From an uncultured Collinsella sp. (GTDB lineage: Bacteria; Actinomycetota; Coriobacteriia; Coriobacteriales; Coriobacteriaceae): DNA of 51,590 nt. Below are positions 39,752 to 47,910 of this stretch, one piece after another. How positions within the stretch are numbered: position 1 is the first letter of the stretch; the number at the start of each line of letters is the position of its first letter. Location: the NCBI GenBank assembly GCA_938023705.1, contig CALJDJ010000062.1, positions 1 through 51,590 of the forward strand, given 5' to 3'. Under the pieces are notes generated by a model. It was given only the letters and a program-made list of their open reading frames with translations, was not told the DNA's origin and did not search any database. The translations under genes and the position numbers were made by a program.

Positions 39752-40966
39752 TTATTCATCCTTTCCTTGTACCGTGCAATGCAGCGTACCGTCGCTCATG
39801 CGCAGCTCCAGCGCATCGCCCGGTGCCACCGTGGTTACGCTTTTGATCACCTCGCCGTCATGCTGCGGAATCGCGTAGCCGCGCGACAGCACTTTCAGCG
39901 GGCTGAGCGCGTCCAGCTTGCCGGACAGCGACACCAGCCGCCGGTCGGCTTTGGTCATCTGCATTTGGGCGGCATTCGCAAACGCGCGGGTCGCGTAGTC
40001 CAGCCGCATCGACTGTCCTTCCACATAAAACAACGGTGTGGACAGGCATCGGCGCTCGCGCAGCGCGGTCAGTCGCTTTTGCTCGGTTTGCAGCCGGTGT
40101 GCCACCGCCTGACGGCTGATGGCTTGCAGCTGTGCCAGCCGTCCAAGCAGGTTGCGGGTATCCGGCACCGCCAATTCCGCCGCTGCCGACGGTGTGGGTG
40201 CACGCAAATCGGCGGCAAAATCGCAGATGGTAAAATCCGTTTCGTGACCCACAGCCGAGATCACCGGAATCGCGGATGCCGCCACCGCACGCGCCACGCG
40301 TTCATCGTTAAACGCCCACAACTCTTCGATCGAGCCGCCGCCGCGACCGATAATCAACACATCGGCTGCCCGGCGTTCGTTAAAGGTTTCCACCGCTTTG
40401 ACCAGCTGCGGCGGCGCGCCCTCGCCCTGCACCAGCACCGGCACAAACACGATTTGCGCCAGCGGAAACCGCCGTCCCAGCACGTTGAGAATATCGCGCA
40501 CAGCGGCGCCGGTGGGCGAAGTGATCACCCCGACCCGACCGGGATACCGTGGGATAGGGCGCTTGCGCGCCGGATCAAAGAGACCCTCTTTCTCCAGCTT
40601 GGCTTTCAACTGTTCATACGCCACTTGCAGTGCGCCGACGCCATCCGGCTGCATCTCTTCGATATAGATTTGAAAAACGCCGTCCTTTTCGTACAGCGAC
40701 ACCCGCGCCCGCACGATCACCTTCATACCGTTTTCCGGCGTGAACGCGAGTTTGGAAGCGTTGCCGCGGAACATCACCGCTTTGACCAGCGCCCCTTCGT
40801 CTTTCAGGGACATATACAAATGTCCCGATTTATAATGATTGGTGAAATTGGAAATTTCACCGCTGATATACACCGCCATCAAATTTCGGTCGCCTTCCAG
40901 CACCGATTTGACATACCGGTTGAGCTGGCTGACCGTGATCACACGCATTTGTGCCAATTGGTTCAC
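39752..40966 (-). CDS. xseA: Exonuclease VII large subunit
   Basis: A 404-residue nuclease subunit. An N-terminal OB fold (VSQLNRYVKSVLEGD, ISGEISNF) is followed by the catalytic part with GVITSPTGAAVRDIL, IIGRGGGSIEELWAFNDE and VGHETDFTICDFAADLRAPTPSAAAE. It degrades single-stranded DNA in repair. The frame begins with a GTG that overlaps the tsaD-like stop (GTGA); a TTG at 40957 and an ATG at 40948 are alternatives, the TTG having GAGGTG at better spacing. Confidence 0.95.
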   Translation of the reverse strand: MNQLAQMRVITVSQLNRYVKSVLEGDRNLMAVYISGEISNFTNHYKSGHLYMSLKDEGALVKAVMFRGNASKLAFTPENGMKVIVRARVSLYEKDGVFQIYIEEMQPDGVGALQVAYEQLKAKLEKEGLFDPARKRPIPRYPGRVGVITSPTGAAVRDILNVLGRRFPLAQIVFVPVLVQGEGAPPQLVKAVETFNERRAADVLIIGRGGGSIEELWAFNDERVARAVAASAIPVISAVGHETDFTICDFAADLRAPTPSAAAELAVPDTRNLLGRLAQLQAISRQAVAHRLQTEQKRLTALRERRCLSTPLFYVEGQSMRLDYATRAFANAAQMQMTKADRRLVSLSGKLDALSPLKVLSRGYAIPQHDGEVIKSVTTVAPGDALELRMSDGTLHCTVQGKDE

Positions 40967-41892
40967 CTCATTCTGCTGCCCAGCAGCGCCACACCGGCGG
41001 CATTATCCGCCGAAAACGCCGGTGGCGCAAAGCTGCCGCCAAAAGTCGCCGTCAGCCTCTCACGCAACAGACTGTTGGACATCACACCGCCCGCATACAG
41101 CAGCGGACGACCGGGGTATTGCTGCTGCAGCGCACGGGTCATCCCATCCAGCGCCGCCCCCACGCAATCCAGACAAAAGCGGGCAATTTCGGCGGGGGGA
41201 GTTCCCTTTTGCAGCATTTGCTCACACTGGTTTTGTACGCCGGACAGCGAACAGCAGCCGTCCCTCAGCGGAATGCGCGGGCGATAGGTCTGCTCAGCGG
41301 TCAGCGCCAGCTGCTCCAGCGCCGGTCCTGCCGGGAACGGCAGTCCCAACATGCCCCCTACCCGGTCGATCAACTGACCGGCTTTCAGATCCAGCGAACG
41401 CGCCACCACCCGACAGGTGATACCGCCCGCCTCGGTCGGTTCGATCGTCAGGGCATCGGTGGTGCCACCGGACACATGAAACGCCAAAAACGGCTGATCC
41501 AGCAAATCCATTCGTCTGGCACCGAAAGCAGCCGCCGCCACATGTCCCTGTTGGTGGGTAACGCCGATATACGGCACCCCCATCACGGCTGCCAGCTCGC
41601 GCGCGGCACCCATCCCCACCAAAAAGCAGGGCATATAGGAGCCGTCCACCTCCTGCGGGCGTTCGGATGCCGCTATGCACGAAAACGGCTCCGGGCAATG
41701 TTGCCGCAGCCGTTCCACAATATCGGGCAGTTGACGGACATGATGGAATACCGCATCGCTTTGGCGAAGCCCCATTTTGCCCTTGGTGACGGGAAGTAGC
41801 TGCTTTTGCTGCTCGACCCGCTCTGCCGCCGCATCTGCCCACGCGGCGGAGGTTGTATAATTACTGGTATCCAGCCCCAGACAGGCGGTCAT
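40963..41892 (-). CDS. TsaD/Kae1-like paralogue
   Basis: A 309-residue protein of the ASKHA/Kae1 fold. Readable motifs are GLDTSNYTTSAAW (TsaD has GIETSCDETS), H113-x-x-x-H117 (THQQGHVAAA), SGGTT (141-145), GGVMSNSLLRERL and ADNAAGVALLG. It is shorter and more diverged than TsaD, which makes the t6A37 tRNA modification, so it is more likely a second family member. Genes of this type sit between nusB and xseA in many Ruminococcaceae-like genomes, but the role is unknown. It overlaps nusB and xseA by 4 nt each. Confidence 0.8.
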   Translation of the reverse strand: MTACLGLDTSNYTTSAAWADAAAERVEQQKQLLPVTKGKMGLRQSDAVFHHVRQLPDIVERLRQHCPEPFSCIAASERPQEVDGSYMPCFLVGMGAARELAAVMGVPYIGVTHQQGHVAAAAFGARRMDLLDQPFLAFHVSGGTTDALTIEPTEAGGITCRVVARSLDLKAGQLIDRVGGMLGLPFPAGPALEQLALTAEQTYRPRIPLRDGCCSLSGVQNQCEQMLQKGTPPAEIARFCLDCVGAALDGMTRALQQQYPGRPLLYAGGVMSNSLLRERLTATFGGSFAPPAFSADNAAGVALLGSRMR

Positions 41893-42377
41893 ACCGTCGC
41901 CTCATCTGCGGGCGCTTCCGTAGCGGATGGCTCCGCCGCCGCGGCTTCCGGTGCTTCCTGCGCGGTATCCTCGTTTTTTACAACATCCGTCTGGCGTGCC
42001 ACGCCGCCCAAAACGCCGTTGATAAACGCAGCCTCTTCCTCGCCGCCGTATTTTTTCGCCAGCTCCACCGCTTCGTTGATGGAAACGCTGATCGGAATAT
42101 CCGGCTCGTATTGGATCTCGTACACCGCCAGCCGCATGATCGACAACGCTACGCGCGAAATTTGCTGCTTGCTCCATTTCAGCGAATGGCGGGTGATGAT
42201 CTCGTCCAGCTCCACCGCGTGGGCATCCGCGCCCTCGGCCAGCGACAGCGCAAACGCATCAGTCGAAATCCCGCGCGCTTCGTCCGCGTGCGCCGCGATC
42301 TCTTCCACCGTGTCGTCGGTGAACATTGTTTCAAACAGCAAGATAAACGCCAATTCTCTGGCTTCGTGTCGCGTCAT
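41889..42377 (-). CDS. nusB: Transcription antitermination factor NusB
   Basis: About 162 residues, helical, with RHEARELAFILLFE at the N-terminus and the typical NEAVELAKKYGGEEEAAFINGVLGG near residue 110-135. It binds boxA RNA with NusE in rRNA antitermination. The Ala/Glu-rich tail of about 35 residues is an extension beyond the core. Start is uncertain: ATG at 42377 fits homology, while a TTG six bases earlier has AAAGG at good spacing. It is first in the run to tlyA. A GATAAT -10-like sequence lies just upstream. Confidence 0.92.
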   Translation of the reverse strand: MTRHEARELAFILLFETMFTDDTVEEIAAHADEARGISTDAFALSLAEGADAHAVELDEIITRHSLKWSKQQISRVALSIMRLAVYEIQYEPDIPISVSINEAVELAKKYGGEEEAAFINGVLGGVARQTDVVKNEDTAQEAPEAAAAEPSATEAPADEATV

Positions 42378-42420
42378 TTTCAAAATCCATGCCTTTCTAC
42401 CATTATCCGACATCGTCGGG

Positions 42421-42455
42421 AAAAAAGAAACCCTCCACCATCAAGCGCGGAGGGT
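42421..42455 (-). terminator. Terminator of asp23
   Basis: ACCCTCC (42430-42436) pairs with GGAGGGT (42449-42455), followed on the minus strand by TTTCTTTTTT. It starts 11 bases beyond the asp23 stop and separates it from nusB. Confidence 0.8.
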
Positions 42456-42465
42456 CCGCCATGTA

Positions 42466-42834
42466 TCAATCTTCCTGCTGCGCCTTATCGTCCAGCACAA
42501 TACCGGCCACATGCACATTCACCTTGGTCACCGGTTTGCCGGTCATCGACTGCACCGCCGTTTTCACGCTGCGCTGCACCGCGCTGCCAACTTCCTGAAT
42601 CTTCGCGTCGATGCGCAGATTGACATACACATCCACAACGGTTTCGCTTTCGTTGTTCACGACCTTGACCGCTTTGGCGGCCGCCGAGCCCATAAATCCG
42701 CGAATATCCACCGGACGCTGCGCCATACCGGCCACACCCGGCACTTCCATAGCCGCCGTGCTGGCGATGGTGGCAATAACCTCTTCCGAAATAATGCAGC
42801 TGCCCTCGGACGATTTGTAACCTTTATCACTCAT
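42466..42834 (-). CDS. Asp23/Gls24-family envelope stress protein
   Basis: A 122-residue member of the Asp23/YloU family. The typical ISEEVIATIASTAAMEVPGVAGM start, YVNLRIDAKIQEVGSAVQ and VNVHVAGIVLDD are all present. In Firmicutes such proteins bind near the membrane and are linked to envelope homeostasis and fatty-acid metabolism. Next to nusB is the usual position. It has its own promoter (42881-42908) and terminator, so it is a single-gene unit. AAAGGAGG is the ribosome site. Confidence 0.92.
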   Translation of the reverse strand: MSDKGYKSSEGSCIISEEVIATIASTAAMEVPGVAGMAQRPVDIRGFMGSAAAKAVKVVNNESETVVDVYVNLRIDAKIQEVGSAVQRSVKTAVQSMTGKPVTKVNVHVAGIVLDDKAQQED

Positions 42835-42880
42835 GGGACAGATCCTCCTTTATCTCACGATTTACGATAGGAACAAGAGT

Positions 42881-42908
42881 ATTATACCACAAACCGCGGA
42901 TGGAGCAA
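42881..42908 (-). promoter_or_regulatory. Sigma-A-type promoter of asp23
   Basis: On the minus strand TTGCTC and a perfect TATAAT are spaced by 16 bases, 47 bases before the asp23 ATG. It lies between the spoIIIAH stop and asp23, showing that asp23 is not dependent on the sporulation operon. Confidence 0.8.
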
Positions 42909-42916
42909 CAGTTTTT

Positions 42917-43471
42917 TTAGGATTTTACCGGAACGATCGTAATATTTTGCGACTTGACCTTGGATTGCGCCAGCACGATCTCGGTAATCTGCGCCGTTTG
43001 CTGGGAGGTGAGCGTTTCGCCCGGCACCACCACATTGCATTTTTCGCCCTCGATATACACCACGCAATCGGCAAAGCCTTTGGCTTTGATCAAATTTTCG
43101 ATCTTGCTTTCCTGATCCACCGCATCCGCCATATCCTTGACCTTTTGTACCACCTCGGCCTGCACATTTCCGCTGATCTTAGCGTTGTTCATCAGATCCT
43201 GCACCATTTCCAGCGCTTCGCTGCGGGCGGTTTCGCGGTTTTGGCGTGCCTGTTTGAAATAAGCCGCGCTTTGGGCGTTCGCCACCGTGGTGTTGCCCAC
43301 ATACTGCGCATCCCCCAGATGGTCGCCCTTGGCGGTGGTGCCGGCCTTGGCACCGGCGGCAATGCTGGACGCTGCGGGCGCGGCAAACGAATAATTCAGA
43401 TACACCGCCGCTCCCAGTGCCAACACGAGTACGCCCAGCATCATATTGCGTTTTCCGAAAATCTTGCTCAT
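42917..43471 (-). CDS. spoIIIAH: Stage III sporulation protein AH
   Basis: A 184-residue membrane protein: one N-terminal helix (about 10-30), a linker, and a C-terminal ring-forming domain of the YscJ/FliF type. In Bacillus it is made in the mother cell and pairs with forespore SpoIIQ to form the feeding-tube channel. SpoIIQ is not in the window. It is last of the spoIIIA operon, 16 bases after spoIIIAG. AAAGGAG precedes the ATG. Identification rests on length, topology and operon position plus the FADCVVYIEGEKCNVVVPGE block. Confidence 0.92.
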   Translation of the reverse strand: MSKIFGKRNMMLGVLVLALGAAVYLNYSFAAPAASSIAAGAKAGTTAKGDHLGDAQYVGNTTVANAQSAAYFKQARQNRETARSEALEMVQDLMNNAKISGNVQAEVVQKVKDMADAVDQESKIENLIKAKGFADCVVYIEGEKCNVVVPGETLTSQQTAQITEIVLAQSKVKSQNITIVPVKS

Positions 43472-43487
43472 ACCATTGCATCTCCTT

Positions 43488-44051
43488 TTATAGCGATAAT
43501 TTGGTTACATACACGCGTTTGGATGTGATGTTCAGCGCGGTGGTCACGGTATCGGCAATGCGCTGCCGCACATCCTCGCGATCTCCGCCCTCGCACACGA
43601 CCACCACTCCTTTGACAACCGGCTCCAGCTCGGTCACCAACAGCCCGTTTCGTCCATCCTTGGCATCCACCACGATCACCGATTCTTCGGTGTCGTCCTG
43701 CTGCGACACCCGACTGGAGGTATCGCCGGAATCCTCCACCCGATTGCTGTTGGCTTTTTGCTCGGTGGCATACACATATTGCACGCCGTTTTCCAGCGTC
43801 ACCATCACCCGGCTTTGCCCGGCACCGTCGATGTTGCTCACCAGATCGGTCAACCGCTGTTCCAGCTGCTGCACAAACACATCGCTGGACACGGTGTCGG
43901 AGGCAGCGGGTGCTGCAGAGGACGGCCAAATCTCCGACAAAAAAATGAGCAGCATACCGCAAAGTCCCGCTGCCACCACCCATTTGACCGCCTTGCCACT
44001 TTGCAAACCGGCACGCAGGCGTGCGAGCACCGATGCTTTGTCCATGTCCAT
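43488..44051 (-). CDS. spoIIIAG: Stage III sporulation protein AG
   Basis: A 187-residue protein with one membrane helix (about 22-42) and an outside domain containing LEQRLTDLVSNIDGAGQSRVMVTLENG and GVVVVCEGGDREDVRQRIADTV, the standard SpoIIIAG pattern. It forms a large ring in the mother-cell membrane around the forespore. It lies 15 bases after spoIIIAF. AGAAAGG is upstream of the ATG. Confidence 0.95.
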   Translation of the reverse strand: MDMDKASVLARLRAGLQSGKAVKWVVAAGLCGMLLIFLSEIWPSSAAPAASDTVSSDVFVQQLEQRLTDLVSNIDGAGQSRVMVTLENGVQYVYATEQKANSNRVEDSGDTSSRVSQQDDTEESVIVVDAKDGRNGLLVTELEPVVKGVVVVCEGGDREDVRQRIADTVTTALNITSKRVYVTKLSL

Positions 44052-44066
44052 AGGTTCTGCCCCTTT

Positions 44067-44543
44067 CTATTCGTCCTGTATCTCCACTTCGACCGTCACC
44101 CCCAGTTGCTGCTGCATCAGCTGCCGGGCGGTAAACGCACCGGCAGCATTCTGTTTGTCCAAATACAGGGTTACATGGGACATATATATGCTCCCATCGT
44201 CGGATGTATCCATATGCACCGCCACTTTTTGCACCGTGATGTCATAATTTTTCAGATACCGTTTGCAAAGCGAAGCGACTGCCGCCTCCATTTGCTGCTT
44301 CATCTGCTGCTCCACTTGGGCAGACAGCGCGGTGTGCGCTGCATCCGCCGACACTTCCGGCAGATCATCGAGCGACAACGACCGCAGCGCCAGCAGCGGC
44401 GATGCCATGCAGCACACACAAAAAGCCGCCAGCAGCAAATGGAACACCCGCCCGGTACCCGTTTTGGGTGCCAATGTTTTCAGCATCGTGCACCCGATGG
44501 CGGCGGCGCACAAAGCCGCCGCCCATTGCTGAATCGCGCTCAT
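44067..44543 (-). CDS. spoIIIAF: Stage III sporulation protein AF
   Basis: 158 residues: two N-terminal membrane helices (about 4-20 and 32-52), then a coiled and beta-rich soluble part ending QQQLGVTVEVEIQDE, as in SpoIIIAF. The start at 44543 has GGGGAG six bases upstream. A much longer open frame in the same phase continues to 45386 but runs through spoIIIAE in the wrong frame and is not coding. Confidence 0.9.
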   Translation of the reverse strand: MSAIQQWAAALCAAAIGCTMLKTLAPKTGTGRVFHLLLAAFCVCCMASPLLALRSLSLDDLPEVSADAAHTALSAQVEQQMKQQMEAAVASLCKRYLKNYDITVQKVAVHMDTSDDGSIYMSHVTLYLDKQNAAGAFTARQLMQQQLGVTVEVEIQDE

Positions 44544-44557
44544 TTCATCTCCCCTTT

Positions 44558-45712
44558 CTACGCGTGCAGCCCTGCCACGGTGACAATGGTGGTGGCGACA
44601 ATCATAAACAATGCGCACGCCGCCAGCACCCCGATCAGCGTTTTCACCACATTTTGGGCGGCTCGCAGCAGCCCGCCCAGCGCAGGCAAGGCAAACAGCT
44701 CCGCCACCATGGCACACAGACTCAAGCAAAACGCCCACGCTACGCAGGACAGCAGCGGCGGCAGCACGATCAAAGCAGTAGTCAGCACCCCCACCCCGCC
44801 CATGGTGGTACGCAACAGCGACAAGCAGCCTTTCACAGCGTTGAACGCCTCGCTGAGAGCGCCGCCCACCACCGGCACAAAGCTGGCCAGCGAAAAGCGG
44901 ATGGCGCGTCCCGATAGTGAATCGGCAGCAGCTCCCACAATACCTTGAATGGAGAGCAGCCCCACAAACACCGAGGTGGTAAGAGTCAGCAGCCACGCCG
45001 CCCCTTTGTGGAACCAATCGCTGACAGCGTTCAACTTCATTTCCGGTGTGACGGCGCCGGTCAACCCCAGCGCAAGTGAAATCACCAAGCAGGGCACAAT
45101 CACCCGCCCGACCAGCAGTGTGAGCAGTTCCGCCACAAACAGCACAATGGTTTGGTAAGAGGCCGCCGACACGGCTTGTCCCGCCGCCAGCATAATGCCG
45201 CCGTACACCGGAACAAAGCTGGTCATAAACACCGATACACTGCTCACCGCCTCGCTCACCCGCTGGATGCAGCCGGCCAGCGGCACCAGCACTGCGGCAT
45301 ACGAGGCGGCGGCTCCCACCAACGAGAAAATATGCGCTGCCTCGCCGCGACCGGCGGTTTGGCGCATCCCCTCCATCAGTGAACACAGCAGCACGATCCC
45401 CAGCACCATGCCGATAGCGGCGAGCGGCGTGGCGGCTTGTTCCGCCAACATACCGAGCAGCCCTTCCAGCGTGCCCCCGGGTGACAGAGAGGAAAAGTCA
45501 ATAGATGAAAAATCGGTGATGCCCCACCGGTTCAGCTGTTCGCGCGTTTCGGGCGTAAGCTGGTTCCACAGCTCCTGCGCCCCGCTCGCCGCCCATTGCC
45601 CGGCATATAATGTATCGGTATCCACTTGGTCACTGTCTGTTTCGCCCGCCACCGGCCACGCTAGCAGAACGAAAAGTGCCAGCACCGCCTTTATGATTCG
45701 TCGTATACGCAT
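44558..45712 (-). CDS. spoIIIAE: Stage III sporulation protein AE
   Basis: A 384-residue membrane protein with a signal peptide (RRIIKAVLALFVLLAWPVAGE) and about seven further hydrophobic segments. The blocks FMTSFVPVYGGIMLAAG and SFVPVVGGALSEAFNAVKGCLSLLRTTMG are family signatures. It is the polytopic core of the SpoIIIA-SpoIIQ channel. AAGGAGG precedes the ATG. It is 14 bases from spoIIIAF and 9 from spoIIIAD. Confidence 0.96.
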   Translation of the reverse strand: MRIRRIIKAVLALFVLLAWPVAGETDSDQVDTDTLYAGQWAASGAQELWNQLTPETREQLNRWGITDFSSIDFSSLSPGGTLEGLLGMLAEQAATPLAAIGMVLGIVLLCSLMEGMRQTAGRGEAAHIFSLVGAAASYAAVLVPLAGCIQRVSEAVSSVSVFMTSFVPVYGGIMLAAGQAVSAASYQTIVLFVAELLTLLVGRVIVPCLVISLALGLTGAVTPEMKLNAVSDWFHKGAAWLLTLTTSVFVGLLSIQGIVGAAADSLSGRAIRFSLASFVPVVGGALSEAFNAVKGCLSLLRTTMGGVGVLTTALIVLPPLLSCVAWAFCLSLCAMVAELFALPALGGLLRAAQNVVKTLIGVLAACALFMIVATTIVTVAGLHA

Positions 45713-45721
45713 ACATCCTCC

Positions 45722-46114
45722 TTATTGCCCGTTCATCAAGGCGGCGGAGGTTTGGGCGATGCTTTCAAACAGCGGCAGCGCCAAAATCAACAGCGCCAGC
45801 TTACCCACCAGCTCGGCTTTTCCCGCCAGTCCCGCTTCGCCCGCATCGCGGCACGCATCGGCGGACAGCTGGGTAAGCAAACAGATACCGAGCGCTTTTA
45901 TCAGCCTTGTACCGTATTCCCCGGGCAATCCCGCCGCCGACAGCAGCCGATTGACCGCCGCAAACAGCGGCTGCGCTTGCGTGATCGCGGTGGTAAGCAC
46001 CAGCGCCCCGGCAACCAAACCGATCAGCAATGTGTATTCCGGCTGGTATCGGCGCAGCAGCAACGCCAGAAAAGCGGCGACCGCCAACACCACCAGCAGC
46101 GCCGCCCACTTCAT
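45722..46114 (-). CDS. spoIIIAD: Stage III sporulation protein AD
   Basis: A 130-residue membrane protein with about four helices. It carries the GTRLIKALGICLLTQLSADACRDAGE block, the signature of SpoIIIAD, and LILALPLFESI near the end. Its ATG overlaps the spoIIIAC stop (ATGA). Channel component in the mother-cell membrane. Confidence 0.95.
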   Translation of the reverse strand: MKWAALLVVLAVAAFLALLLRRYQPEYTLLIGLVAGALVLTTAITQAQPLFAAVNRLLSAAGLPGEYGTRLIKALGICLLTQLSADACRDAGEAGLAGKAELVGKLALLILALPLFESIAQTSAALMNGQ

Positions 46115-46305
46115 AATCCGAACACCGATTTGACGGTACGGAACAGATCGCTGATTTGCGCCACCATAATGGACAGTACCACGATCAGCCCCGCCAGCGT
46201 GGTGAGCATAGCTTGTTCCTCCCGTCCGGAGCGAATCAACAGTTGGTTGAGCACCGCCACAATAATACCGATCGCCGCCACCTTAAAGATTAGATCCACA
46301 TCCAT
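46111..46305 (-). CDS. spoIIIAC: Stage III sporulation protein AC
   Basis: A 64-residue protein with two membrane helices: VDLIFKVAAIGIIVAVLNQLL, then RSGREEQAMLTTLAGLIVV, which is the invariant pattern of this short protein. It overlaps spoIIIAD by four bases and follows spoIIIAB by 16. Confidence 0.96.
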   Translation of the reverse strand: MDVDLIFKVAAIGIIVAVLNQLLIRSGREEQAMLTTLAGLIVVLSIMVAQISDLFRTVKSVFGL

Positions 46306-46321
46306 GCTCGTCCGTCCTTTC

Positions 46322-46819
46322 TTATATCCACAGCAGCAGGACTACCAGTCCGCCCGCTGCACCAAGCGAAGTATACAGCCGTCCCTTTTGTGCCGCTTGC
46401 TGCCGGGCATCCGCTGCCCGTTGCGCCATCTGCTGCTCAAATCGACGACAATGCTCCACCTGACCCGCCACATCGGTGGTACCCAGTCCCTCGCCGAATC
46501 CGGTCAGCAGCCGGCGGTCAGCATCGTTCAATCCCTGCCCAGCCAGTGTGGACAATCCACCGGCAAACGACACACGCGGGTCAGCAGACGCCGAAAAGCG
46601 ATGCAGAAATACGCGAATCGGGGCCAGCTCCACTTGATCGGCAGCGGCAGCAAACAACTCCCCCACCGGCGCCGCGGTATAGCGAATATCGGCAGAAAGC
46701 GCCGCCGCCAGCCGTTCAAACGACTGCAATACATCCGCCCGACGGCGCAGCTTTTGCGACTGGCACCAGCCGATGCCCATCCCGGTCAGCGCCACCAGCA
46801 GCAATCCGATGACTTTCAC
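46322..46819 (-). CDS. spoIIIAB: Stage III sporulation protein AB
   Basis: A 165-residue protein with an N-terminal helix (KVIGLLLVALTGMGIGW), a helical soluble part with LRRRADVLQSFERLAAALSADIRY, and a C-terminal helix (about 148-165), as in SpoIIIAB and related GspF-like proteins. It starts with GTG after GGAGG. Its first 104 bases overlap the end of the spoIIIAA frame. Confidence 0.93.
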   Translation of the reverse strand: MKVIGLLLVALTGMGIGWCQSQKLRRRADVLQSFERLAAALSADIRYTAAPVGELFAAAADQVELAPIRVFLHRFSASADPRVSFAGGLSTLAGQGLNDADRRLLTGFGEGLGTTDVAGQVEHCRRFEQQMAQRAADARQQAAQKGRLYTSLGAAGGLVVLLLWI

Positions 46820-47738
46820 TTAGTACATCCTCCACTTCGCGCGTTGATAAAATCTCACCGGGAGATTCGCGTCCGGCGAGAAACACGATTTTTTCAAATC
46901 CACCGTTTTGCAGCGCGTAAAACACCGGTGGGCGACGCAGCACATCCTCGATGGTTGCCCCATGGGCGGTGGACAACACCGTCACCCCCGCGTGGAGACT
47001 GTCGGTCACCGCCTGGGTTTCCTCCAGGCTGCCCAGTTCATCAAACGCGACCACATCCGGTGCCAGGCAGCGGATCGCCTGGCGAATTCCCTCCGCCTTG
47101 GGAAAATGCAGCAGTACATCGCAATCGTGCAAAGTGCTGCCCGCCGACAACTCGCCCCGCTCGTCCACCACCGACACCCGAAAACGGCGATCCTTATACC
47201 CGCCGGACAGCTGGCGCACGGCATCGCGCAGCAAGCTGCTTTTGCCGCTGGACGGTTCCCCGCAGATCAAGGTGCTGCAAGGTCGTCCGCGCTCGGATAT
47301 GGCACGCAGCAAAGCATCGGCGCAGCCATCGTGCGGGCGGGAAACACGGATGCACAACGATGTGATCCGACGCATAGATACCATCTCGCCCCGCTCCATC
47401 ACGGCGCTGCCCGCAATGCCGACCCGCACCCCTTGCCGTGTGCTGACAAATCCCTGCAAAATCTCCTGCTGATGGCTATGTACCGAATAATCGCACAGCT
47501 GCAAAAAACAGCCCTCGATCTGGGCGTGGGTGCACCGCATCAGATGCGGTACCGGAATGGCGGTGGCCTGTCCCTCCCATGTCACCAGCATATCCCCGTG
47601 CGAGGTAGACAGCGTCACCGGCGCTTGTTCCCGCAAACGAATCTCGTGGATATCCTCCTGTAAAGAAAGCGGCAGCTGCCGCAGCGGCGGCTGCATTCGC
47701 TCCGGCAAATAAGCAACCGCCTGTTCAAATCCCGTCAT
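46716..47738 (-). CDS. spoIIIAA: Stage III sporulation protein AA (ATPase), extended C-terminus
   Basis: A 340-residue secretion-type ATPase, the motor of the SpoIIIA-SpoIIQ complex. Walker A is GEPSSGKSSLLRD, Walker B region VVAFDELGS, and STAHG follows, as in the family. The ATG at 47738 follows GAAAGGA. The body ends near ILSTREVEDVLS, where spoIIIAB starts, but no stop codon is there and the frame runs 35 more residues inside spoIIIAB. An overlap of 104 bases is unusual in this operon, so the stop may have been lost by mutation or a sequencing error. First gene of the operon; no sigma-E promoter was confidently seen. Confidence 0.93.
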   Translation of the reverse strand: MTGFEQAVAYLPERMQPPLRQLPLSLQEDIHEIRLREQAPVTLSTSHGDMLVTWEGQATAIPVPHLMRCTHAQIEGCFLQLCDYSVHSHQQEILQGFVSTRQGVRVGIAGSAVMERGEMVSMRRITSLCIRVSRPHDGCADALLRAISERGRPCSTLICGEPSSGKSSLLRDAVRQLSGGYKDRRFRVSVVDERGELSAGSTLHDCDVLLHFPKAEGIRQAIRCLAPDVVAFDELGSLEETQAVTDSLHAGVTVLSTAHGATIEDVLRRPPVFYALQNGGFEKIVFLAGRESPGEILSTREVEDVLSESHRIAAGGADRDGHRLVPVAKAAPSGGCIAVV

Positions 47739-47847
47739 GGCTTCACATCCTTTCACCCCATACCTATGCCTGTCCTGCGACGGTTAGAACACCCGTATCT
47801 GCTCCGCGGGTATTTTTGAAAAATCGGAAAACATTGGAGAAAAGCTC

Positions 47848-47877
47848 TTGACAACGCCGGAGGATTCGCGATACGAT
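47848..47877 (+). promoter_or_regulatory. Sigma-A-type promoter of the methyltransferase gene
   Basis: A perfect TTGACA (47848-47853) is followed after 18 bases by TACGAT (47872-47877). It points to the gene starting at 47911, giving a leader of about 27 bases. Confidence 0.75.
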
Positions 47878-47910
47878 CAAGGTATCTTTTACAGCAAGGA
47901 GTGGTTTTCC

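Noticed and set aside
44544..45386. Upstream extension of the spoIIIAF frame
   Set aside because: It is the wrong phase of spoIIIAE; the true spoIIIAF start at 44543 has a ribosome site and normal length.
45725..47365. Plus-strand frame of 546 codons opposite the spoIIIA operon
   Set aside because: It crosses five genuine sporulation genes and has a low-complexity Gln/Arg-rich translation.
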